Positions 15,395 through 27,300 of a stretch of 64,000 bases of DNA are shown here, in pieces (position 1 is the first letter of the stretch; each line of letters opens with the position of its first letter). The translations under genes were made by a program, and so were the position numbers. Source of the stretch: Chitinophagales bacterium (lineage in GTDB: Bacteria; Bacteroidota; Bacteroidia; Chitinophagales; CAIODY01); contig CANFST010000013.1 in assembly GCA_947449695.1 (NCBI GenBank), positions 1-64,000 on the forward strand. The letters are read 5' to 3'. The notes below the pieces were generated by a model. That model was not told the origin of the DNA and did no database searches. It saw only the letters and a program-made list of their open reading frames with translations.

Positions 15395-18300
15395 ATGACA
15401 AACAATTACAAAAACACATTAAGGAAAGTCATTCTGCCCTTCTTAATGTTAGCCCTTTTTGCCATCACAGGCATAACGGGTGCAAGGGCACAGTGTACGG
15501 GTGCAAGTGCAAGTACGGTTTCTGCTTCCCCGGCAGGGCCTTTTTGTATTTCGGGGGGTACCACACTCTCAACGAGTGCTACCAACGCCTCTGATGTAAC
15601 TTATCAATGGCAAAGTTCGGCAACTGGCGTTTCGGCGTCGTTTGCTAATACTTCGGCTGCTGATACTTTAGCAACTTTCACTACGGGTACTATTACTACA
15701 ACTACTTACTATCGATTGATAGTAACTTGTGCTGCTGCTACGGTAAGCGACACATCAAATGTAGTTGCATTAATTATTTATCCTATCCCTTCGGTTTTTG
15801 CTAATAACAACGGTCCGCTTTGCGCAGGCAGTAATGCTACGTTAACAGCTACTGCTGGTTTCTCTACTTATTCATGGTCAGGTCCGGGTACAATTAATAA
15901 TGGTACTACTGCAACTGCTACAGCAGTTTTACCAACTAACGGTTCTTCATACACAGTTACTATTACAGATGCAAATGGTTGTACTAATTCAGCAAGCACT
16001 ACTGTAACAGTTAATGCTAACCCTACTGTAACAGCAAGTAATAATGGTCCGGTTTGTGCTGGTTCAAATGCTTCTCTTTCAGCTACTACAGGTTTCACTA
16101 CTTATTCATGGTCAGGTCCGGGTACAATTAATAACGGTTCTACAGCTTCTGCTACCGCAGTTGCTCCAGCTAATAATTCAACTTATACGGTTACAGTTAC
16201 AGATGCTAATGGTTGTACTGCTACAGATAATACTACAATTGCTACTAATGCACTTCCTTCTGTTTCAGCAAGTAACAGCGGTCCAATTTGTTTAGGTACT
16301 AATGCAACATTAAATGCAACAACAGGTTTAACTTCGTATTCATGGTCAGGTCCTGGTACTATTAATAATGGTACTACAGCTTCTGCTACCGCAGTTACTC
16401 CAACAAATAATTCTTCATATACAGTTACAGTTACAGATACTAATGGTTGTTCTAATACTGCTTCTACAACAGTTACTGCAACTCAGCCTACCGTTTCTGC
16501 TTCTAACAGCGGTCCGGTTTGCGCTGGTAATAATGCAACATTAAACGCAACAACAGGTTTAACTTCGTATTCATGGTCAGGTCCTGGTGCTATTAATAAT
16601 GATACTACTGCTTCTGCTACTGCAGTTGCTCCTACCACTGGTTCTTCATACACAGTTACAGTAACCGATGCTAATGGTTGTACTAACACCGCTAGCACAA
16701 CAGTTACTGCTAATGCATTACCAACAGCAAGTGCTGCTGCAAGTTGTGCATCAATCATGACTGGACAATCTTCAACATTAACTGCTACTGCAACAGCAGG
16801 TAGCGGTACTATCAGCACTTACCAATGGAAAAAAGGTGCTACCAATGTAGGTACAAACAGTGCTACTTATGTTGCAACAAGTGCTGGTTCATACACTGTT
16901 ACAGTAACTAACAGCAATGGTTGTTCGGTTACTTCATCGGCTGTAGTTATTACAGCAGTGACAGGTACACCATTAAGTGGTACTTATAATATCCCAAGCA
17001 CAGCATGTAATGGTTTCCCAACTATTGCTGCAGCGGTTAACGCTTTGGATTCATTAGGTATCAGTGCTTCAGTTGTTTTCAACATTGGTGCTGGTATAGC
17101 TTATACAGAAACATTAACTGGTCCTATCAATTTAGGTTCAACTGTTTTGAATGCTTCTACATCGGCTACAAAAACTATCACTTTCCAAAAAGCATCTACT
17201 GCAACTGCTAACCCAGTTATCAACTCTTATGTTGGTACTAGTCAACCAACTGCAATCAGTAGTTTTGGTGATGGTATGTTCAATATCAATGGTACTGACT
17301 ATGTTACTATTAATGGTGTTGACTTAAAAGATATTAGTGCTTTAGGTACTCCAGCAGCTTCTAATAACTATTTGACAACAATGGAATGGGGTTATGGCTT
17401 GTTTAAATTAAATTCAAGTGGTGCTTTAGATGGTTGTCAATATGATGTGATTAAAAATTGTACTATCACTTTATCAATGGGTACTTCGGTTATCAGAAAT
17501 CGTCGTAATCCTTGGTCAATTGGTATCACAATGGATAATAGACAATATAACGGTACTATGACTGGTACTATTTATGCATTGCAAGGTTTAACACCTTCAA
17601 GTGCTGCCGATTGTAACAGCTATAATACTTTCTCAGGTAACACTTTGTATAACGTAGGTAATGGTATCTTCATGAGAGGCTATTATGTAACCTCTACACC
17701 AGGTAGCACAGCTTTATATGATGTAAACAACGTGGTGGGTGGTAATACTGCTATCACTGGTAATAAAATATTAAGCTTTGGTGGTTCAGGTTTTGGTAGC
17801 ACTACAGCTTTAGGTATCACTCATTTATACCAAGTGAATTGTACTATTAAAAACAACACTATTGATAATAAAAATGGTGGTTTGAATGGTGGTACTGCTG
17901 CTAAAGGTTATGTGATGGGTATTTTCTCTTATAACACAGCTACAAGTGCATGGCTAGATTATAACTATACTATTGCTAATAATACTATCACTATCGATGA
18001 TTCGGTTACAACTACTTTAACCAGCTCAACTACCACCTATCCTTCAAATGCTGGTATTTATGCTTACTACTTAACAGGTAGCAGAAACATCAGCAATAAT
18101 GCTATCAAATTCAATATTACTAATATTGCTACTGCCGCTGTTACTACATCAGCTTTCAGTGGTGTTTTATGTTATTATGGCGTTACTCCGCCATCTAATA
18201 TTCCTTCATACACTTTTACTTTTCAAAATAACACAGTTAATAATTGTATTATGGGTAGTGGTGTTTTTGCAGGTTTTTATATTTATGGTCAAGGTTTATG

Positions 18301-21300
18301 CGGAACTGTTGATATCAGCGGTAACCAAATTACAGGTTTAACACGTAATTTAGGTACAACTACCACTGCTACTTCCACTACTACTTATTTGTTCTATAAC
18401 TACTATAACCCGAATTACGGAACTTCTGGTACTACTACTAATACATATAACAACGTATTATCAAATATCAACTTTGGTAGCTATGCTTATGGTACTGTTT
18501 ATGGTTATTATTGTGGTGGTGCTTATAATCACAATTTTTATAACAATACTATATCTAACGTAAGCGTTGGGGCTACAGGAAGTGCAAGTACTATCTATTG
18601 TAATTATTTGTATTATGGTACTAACAATAATTATTATGGCAATATTGTTTCTAACATCACATCAGGAGGTACTATTTATGGTATGTATAATTATGCTTAC
18701 AATGGTGGTACTATCGGTTTAGGTACAGATAACATTTATAACAATAGTATTACTGGCTTAAGTGGTGCAACAGGTGGTACAACTACCAGCACTATTTATG
18801 GTATGTTAAACTATACTTATTATGGAGCTACAGCTAATATTTACAACAACACTATCAATAACTTATCGGCTATATCAACTTCAGCAGGAACAGTATATGG
18901 TATGTATGATTATAACTATTACAATACAACAGATAACATTTATAGTAATACAATTACAAATTTAACTTCAAACTATTCTGCAGGCACTATTTATGGTATG
19001 TATGAATATCAAATTTCGGCTACAAAAAATATCTATAAAAATAACATTAGTGGTATCACCAATACAGCAACGGCTGCAGGTAGTGCTATTAACTATGGTT
19101 TGTATATTTATGGTTATAATGCGAATGCAAATGGTGCAGCTGTTTTCAATATTTACAACAACATTTTCCGTTTATCAGCTCCACCACACTCTAACAACAT
19201 TTATGGTGCAGTTGGTTTAACTTTAAATAACTATTCAGCATCAAGCAGCTACAATTATGCTGCTAACTTGAGCTATAACGATTTCTATATGGATGGTAGC
19301 AGCGATCAAGCTGCATTCGGTTCGGCTGCTGTTTATCAAAACTCAACTTCAGTTCCTTTAACTGCTAATGCAACTTTGAAAAACAACTTGTTTATCAATG
19401 CTTGTACTAACACAAATGCTACACCTACCAACAAATGCGTAGGTATTCGTAATGCAAGTAGCACTATGGGTTATGGTTGGTTAAACAATGCAAGCACTAA
19501 CAACATTTGGTATGCTGGTCCTACTTCTCCTTATTCTGGATTATTGTGGGATGGTACTACCATGAATGCTTCATTGAGTGCAATGAAAGGCGTTTTGGCT
19601 CCTAGTGAAGCTGGTAGTTATACTGAAAACCCACCATTCTTAAGCACAGTGGTTGGTAATAGCAATTTCATGAAAATTGACCCAACTATAGGTACGCAAA
19701 TTGAAAGCGGTGCAGTGCAAGTTTCAGGTATTACTAATGACTATGCTGGTACTACTCGTTATGGTAACACAGGTTATGCTGGTACTTCAACAGTTGCGCC
19801 TGATTGTGGTGTTTATGAAGGCAATTATGTTGCTTTAGATTTAAGCGCTCCGAATATTGTTTATACAGCTTTATCTTCTGCTTGTGGTACTGGTGACAGA
19901 ACATTTACTGCTAACTTGGTAGATGTTACTGGTGTTGATAACTCAACTTATTTACCAACTGCATATTACAAAAAACGTTATAATGGTACTTGGCAAACAG
20001 CTACTGGCTCATTAACTGCTGGTACTGTTAAAAATGGTACCTGGAGTTTCACTTTATCTTCTGTAGCAATGGGCGGTTTGTCAATTGGTGACTCAGTATT
20101 ATACTTTGTAGTAGCGCAAGACGTTGCTACACCTACTGCTAATGTGGGTTCTAACACTGGTGGTGTTGTAGCTACTAATACTGCAGTTATTACTACTTAC
20201 CCTACTTATGCTTCTGCTGCTAAATACCCTGTAGTGCCTGCTATGAATGGTAACTACTATGTAGGTGCCGGTATGGTTGCTGCACATCCAACTAATGGTT
20301 TCAATACTTTAACTGCAGCAGCAGCAGCTTACAATTCTTATTGTATAACTGGTCCTGTTACTTTCTTATTAACTGACTCTACTTATAAAACTACAACAGA
20401 AACTTTCCCGGTTGTATTTAATGTAAATTCAACTAATGTTGCTGGTTATTCAGTTACAGTTCGTCCTGACGCAGGGAACAATGTTAGATTTATTGGAACA
20501 AGTACTACAACTGCTTTCATTGAATTAAATGGAACTTCTAAATTTGTAATTGATGGTTCAAACACTGTGGGTGGTACTACTCAAAACATGACTTTCTGGA
20601 ATACTAACAACGCAGCAAATACTGGTGTTTGGTTAGCCAGCACAGGTGGTGCAGGTACAGGTTGTACTTATGATACAGTTCGTAACTGTAAATTCCAAGG
20701 TGGTGCTGTTCAAGGTAGTTCTACAAACATCTTTGGTGTTACAGGTTCTTCAAATGCTGGTCAAACATCTGGTGGTTCTGATAATGATAATGATGCGATT
20801 ATTAATTGCTCATTCAAATCAATGTTTAATGCTATCAACTGGTTAGGTGCTGCTACAGCAACTGCCTCAGATAACTTATATGTTGGTTATAACACAGTTG
20901 GTTTGGGTTCAGCTTATCCTACAGGCACACAAACAACTGCATCTGCTCCTGCAGGTGTATGTACCAACTATGGTATGTATTTCAGCTATTGTAATAATAT
21001 GAATATTGAGAAAAATGATATTGGTGGTGTTTATTCATATTCTTCGCCTTATTATCCATCAGGTGTTGCTATCGGAAGTGGAATTACAGGTGGTTATATT
21101 TCTAAAAACAAAATACATGGTATTGCTATGCCATCTACAGGTGGTTGGGGTGCTTATGGTATCTACATTCCATCAGGTACTTCTCCAGCCAACTTAACTA
21201 TTTCAAGTAACTTTATTTATGATGTATTAACTGAAAATTATACCAACTATCCTACTATTTATAATGCCTATGGTATATTCTTATATGGTAATACAACTAA

Positions 21301-24300
21301 CTTGAATATTTTGTACAACACTATTAATATGTTTGGTACAATTACAACTGGTACAGGAACTGGCTTTAATACTTGTATTGGTGCATACTCAGGAAATGTT
21401 AATACAGCTATTACAATAAAAGGAAACATCTTATCAAATACTACCAATTCTGCTACTACAAATAGTTGGTTAGCTTGTGATTATGGTTTCTATAATTTTG
21501 CAAGTAATATCCCTAATACTGGTGCTACCTACTTTGATTATAACGATATTTATAATGCATCATCTACAACTACTGGTCAATTAGGAACTGGTTATTATTT
21601 GTATAACTATAATTCGGGTTCAGGTCCTGTTGCTTATACTACTTTGTCTGCTGTTCAGCAATTAATGGGTGGTGATCAAAATTCATTCTCTGTATTGCCT
21701 CCATTTGTTTCTAATTCAGATTTACATTTAAATACAGGTACTACACCATCTCAGTTTGAATCAGGTGGGTATTTACCTGCTGCTGTAACTAAGGATATTG
21801 ACAATGACAATCGCCCAGGTCCAACTGGTTCGGTAAATGGCGGTGGTACAAAACCTGATATTGGTGCTGATGAATTTGATGGTGTGCCATTGATTCCATG
21901 TACTACAGTTACTGCTGGTACAACAACTGGTACTAACCCAATTTGTAAAAACAGTTCATTCTTATTAAACTTATCAGGTGCTACAAGCAATCAGGTTTAT
22001 TCAGGTTTAACTTACAGATGGAAACAATCAACTAATGGTGGTGCAACCTGGACTAATGCAACTGCTGCAGGTGTTTCAGGAACTGCTCCAACTATGATTT
22101 CAGCTGGTATTTCTACTCCAACAATTTACCATTGCGTATTAACTTGTACATTAAGTGGTGCAAAAGATTCATCAACTAACTTAAGCTTGGCTTTAGATAC
22201 TTTCTTGAATTGCTATTGTATTCCTGTATCTACTTATGGTAGCTATATTGCTCAATATGGTTATTATGGTGATATCACTAATGTTCAGTTTGGTAGTATC
22301 AATAACCCAACTCAAAGTTTTGGTCCGGCTGCTGCTCCGTTCTATACAGCTTATCCAAGTACAATCAATTCTGTTGTAGTAGGTGGTCAGTCTTATGGTT
22401 TAAGTGTAAAAGTTGATAATTATGGTTACTCACGTGCTGATGCATGGATTGACTATAACCGTAGCGGAACTTTTGATGCTGGTGAATGGACTTCTTTAGG
22501 TTCGAATTCTACTAGTTCTTACCCTACTTATCATACTGCAACTGTTGTTGTTCCTGCTGTTGTTTCTGATGGTTGGTCAAAAATGCGTATTCGTTCTGAT
22601 TATTATGGTTATACACCAGGTGCTACTGATGCTTGTACTTCAGGTAATCCTTATTACTATGGTGAAACACAAGATTATTATGTGTATTTGGTTGGTTTAC
22701 CAGCTAATCCTGGTAACCCTACTGAAGGTGCTACCCCAGTATCATGTACTGCAGGTACAACCTTAACACCTACAGGTACACCAAGCAATAGCAGAATTAA
22801 ATGGTATTGGGAATCTTCAGCTTCTGATACTACTCATACTTATGGTAACGTAGTAAACGGTGCAAAAACTATTTATAGTAATGGTACTTATTATGTACGT
22901 GCTTACGATACAATTTATAAAATCTGGTCAACAGGTGCTGGTTCTAAAGTAGTATCTGATTTCCCTGCTGGTCCTGCTTCGCCTGCTAATACTGTTATAA
23001 CTTCATCAGGTAATCCTGGTTGTTATACAGGTTCTACATTATCATCGGCTTTAGCTCCTTCAGCTGGTATCACTTATTTCTGGCAAACATTGCCTACTAA
23101 CACTGCTAATACTGATACTGCTGCTACTAATGTTTACAGCAAAAGCAAATTTGTTTCTGCTCCGGGTAACTATTATGTAAAAGCACAAGATTCAGTAGGT
23201 TGTTGGTCAACTGGTGCGGCAAGCATTACACAAGTATTGTTGCCTGCATTGGCTGCTTCTACATTCAGCACTTCTCAAATAACTGGTTGTGGTGGAAGTG
23301 GTACAGTTACAGTGGCTACACCTTCTTATGCGCCTTTATTACCTTGGTATAGCAATAATTTTAATGGTACATTTACTAATGGTCCGGCTGCTGCCTTGTT
23401 TGGTACAGCTTCAATATCGGGTGGATATTGTATCTTGAATCCAGCTGCTGCTTCACAAACTGGTGGTGGTATTCAAGTATTTAACCCAAGTGGTTTGAAT
23501 GCTAATGCCTTCACTATCGATTACGATTTCCAAACTATTTATGGTAATGGTAATGCAGATGGTTTCAGCTATAGCTTTGGTGATGACGTAGTTCAAATAC
23601 CTAATGCTGGTAGTACTTTCACTGGTAGCATTTCAGGTACAACATTAACAGTTACTGTAGCTCCTGCTACTCCGATTACTATTGGTCAGTTTATTACTGG
23701 TACTGGTGTTGGTAGCAATACTTATGTTACTGCTATGGGTACAGGTACAGGTGGTACTGGTACTTACATAGTGAATAACTCACAAACAGTTGCAAGCACA
23801 ACGTTAACTTCAACAGGTACTAACCCTGAAAATGGTAGTGGTACTAAATTGAAATTATCATTCGATGCTTATGCTAATGGTACTAACGTGCAAGGTATTT
23901 ACTTAATGTATAATTGTACTACACAAAACCAAACACCTACTTCACCTGGTGTAATAGGATTTGTGGCTAATACTTCATGGTTCTCAACTGCTACTACTAA
24001 TAGCCATGTTCAAATTGTTATCACTCCAACTGGTTATATCACAGTTAAATTAAATGGTACTGCAATATTTAACAATATTCAATTACCTGCTTCTTATTTA
24101 GCTGCTACCAAAACTAACTGGAGCCATGTATTCTGCGCAAGAACTGGTTCGGTTTACGAACAACATGCAATTGATAATTTTGTGGTACAATACAACAGCT
24201 TAAACTACTATCAATATAGTAGCAATGGCGGTGCAACTTGGCAAACTAACAACGTGTTTGGTTTACCTACTGGTACTTATCCTATATCAGTTACTTATGC

Positions 24301-27300
24301 GGCTAACCCATCATGTTCTGCAACTGCTGTTGGTAGCCCGGCTGTAATTAACAATTTCCATGTTACACCTGGTACAGTTACTACAAATATTCCTGTATTC
24401 TGCGTAGCTGGTATCCCAACATTTACTGTTACAGGTAACCAAGGTGGTATCCAATGGCAACAATCGTTAAATTCAAATGGTCCTTGGACTAACGTAGGTT
24501 CTGTTAATTCAGCTACTTATACACCATTGAGTAATTTAACAGCTAATACTTATGTTCGTGTATATAGTAATTGTCCTACTACAGGTATTCAACCAAATAT
24601 AGATTCATCATCTAATTATATGCAATCTGTATTAACGCCTACAGTTACTTCAGTTACTCCAGCTATACATTGCGGTTTTGGTACTGGTACTTTGTCGGCT
24701 ACTGTTAATGCAGGTTCTACTGCTAACTGGTATGCAACTTCTACAGCAACTACTGCCCAAACTGGTGGTTCAGCTACTTTAAGTTATACACCTCCAGCAA
24801 GCAGCACTACTACTAACTATTATGTAAGAGCTGCTGGTGCTACACCAGTTACTGCAAACTTGAGTTTGACTTCACCATTCTCTTATTATTCTACTTACCG
24901 ATATGGTTTAACATTTAATGCTAACCGTGCATTTACATTAACTACAGTTAAAGTATTTGCATATGCTGCTACAGCAGGTACAGCAGGTACAGTGTCAGTA
25001 GCCTTGGTAAATAGTACAGGTACGATTTTACAATCTGCTACTGTGAATGTGTTAGGTTATCCTCAAACAACTGCTAATTTAATTGGCTCGGTAGTAACCT
25101 TAAACTTCTATGTACCAGTTGGAACTAACTATGGTTTACAATGTACTGGTTATACTGGTATTAGCGGTTTATTGTACGAATATGGTCCGGGTGGTACTGG
25201 TGCTAACTTTGCATATCCATTTACAGATGTTACTAATTCTTGTAGTATCATTGGTGGTAACTTAGTAGCTGGTGCAGGTGTTCCAACTACAACATATCTT
25301 TACTATTATGCATCGTTCTACGATTGGAATATCAGCTGGCAGTGCGAATCTAACCCAGCTACTAAAGATTCGTTGAAAATTACTGCAGCTCCTGCTGTAA
25401 CTATTACAAATGGTAATCCTAACGCTTGTTTGGGTCAATCATCTACATTAGTGGCAAGCAGTGTGCTTAACCCAACTGGTTATACTTATTCATGGACAGC
25501 TGCTCCTTTAACAGGTAGTGGTTTCACTAACCCAACTGCAGGTGCTACAGTTACTGCTACACCAACAGTTTCGGCTACTTATCCTTCTACTGCACCTTAT
25601 GTTTATACAGTGGTAGCTACCGATAATACAACTGGGCCTTATGCTGGTTGTGCTTATCAGGCATCTACTACTATAAATACTAAACCTTTGCCGCCTATGG
25701 GTCCTACAACGGCTTCACCGGCTACATTGTGTGCAAGTACAACAGGTTATCCATCTTCTACTACGTTGGCTTCTAAAATCACAGCACCTGCGGCTGCTAC
25801 ACTTGGTACAGGTTCTACATTTACTGCAACCACCACCACTTATCCATCACCATATGGTTTGTACTATACGGGTGCTAAAGAGCAGTATCTGGTTTTAGCT
25901 TCTGAATTAACAGCTGGTGGATTTACCGCTGGTAGTAAAATAAGTTCATTAGCATTTAATGTTTATCAGGTGAATAGTCCAAATGGTACTTGTGGTACTA
26001 ATACAGGTTTTTATAGAAACTTTACTATTGCTATTGCAGGTACTACAGTGACAGCATTGACTGGCTATAATTTAACAGCTTCAAGCTTTACAACTTGTTA
26101 TACATTAGCTAATCCTTCTGCTGGTTTTCAACCAACAACTGGTTGGAATACTTATAATTTCCAAAATTCTTATACATGGAATGGTACAGACAATATTATT
26201 ATTGACGTGTCTTTCGTAAATAATGCTAATTGTCCTACTACTGCAACTTGTTATACTTTGTGTGATCAGATTTATTACCATACAACTACATTTAATTCAG
26301 TTGCGTCAGCGCATGCGGATGGTAGCTGTACGGTTAATACTTTCTCAACTACTCTTACACCAACTATCTATGCTACACGTCCTGATATGCAGATTAATGG
26401 TAGTTTCCAAACTACAACAGGTGTAAACTGGGCTTGGTCGCCAATTACGGCAACTACTGCAAGCACAACTGCTTCACCAGCACCTACACCAGGTGTAGCT
26501 TCAACTATCAAGAAGTATTATGTAACAGCTACAAATTCAACTACAGGTTGTATTGGTAAAGATTCTGTAACAGTTACAGTTAATCAACCACCATCAATTG
26601 CAGTTCAACCAGTATCTACTTCGGGTACAGCTTGTGCTTATACATCAACTAGCACATTTACTGTAACAGGTGTTGGTGCAGGTACATTGGGTTACCAATG
26701 GCAAGATAGTACTGCTACAGGTTGGGTAAATATTACCAATGGCACATTGGCTAATGGTACAGTTTATTCAGGTACAACTACATCTACATTATCAGTAAGT
26801 GGTTATCCATATTCAATGAACGGTCATAAATACCATGTGGTTGTAAGTGCATTAACAGGTGGTTGTAATCCATCAGTTGCATCTAATACGGTTAAATTGA
26901 ACTTCCGTCAACCTGCATCAGCAGTATTAAGCGGCAGCCAATCAATGATATTGGGTAATAATGCTACTTTAAGTGTTGCCTTAACTGGTACAGCACCATG
27001 GAGTATCACTGTATTAGATAGTACTACCAATGTATCTACAACTTATACTGGTATTGCTTCATCACCATATACATTCCAGGTATCTCCTTCTACAATTAAT
27101 ACTTACAAATTAGCATCATTAACAGATGGTAATGGTTGTACGACGAACTCAACTTCTGATATTTCAGGAAGAGCTATTGTAGATGTATATGCTATCAATG
27201 ACGATTGTTCTACTGCAATTCCGTTAAACTTAACAGTTGGTTGTAATTACACTAACGGAACATCGTTCAATGGTCATGCTTCAGGTCAGGCATCATGTAC

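Noticed and set aside
15794-16726. Regular repeats that could look like a CRISPR or satellite array
   Set aside because: Units are 231-234 bases, in frame, and code Ig-like domains inside one continuous protein; there are no short identical repeats with unique spacers.
15868-16818. Antisense open frames under the Ig-like repeats (15868-16098 and 16483-16818)
   Set aside because: They recur with the repeat and have skewed Val/Ala composition typical of the complement of Thr/Asn-rich coding DNA; there is no start signal or family.
18660-19060. Tandem direct repeats as a mobile element
   Set aside because: The repeats are of variable length and in frame with beta-helix rungs; they are coding, not mobile.
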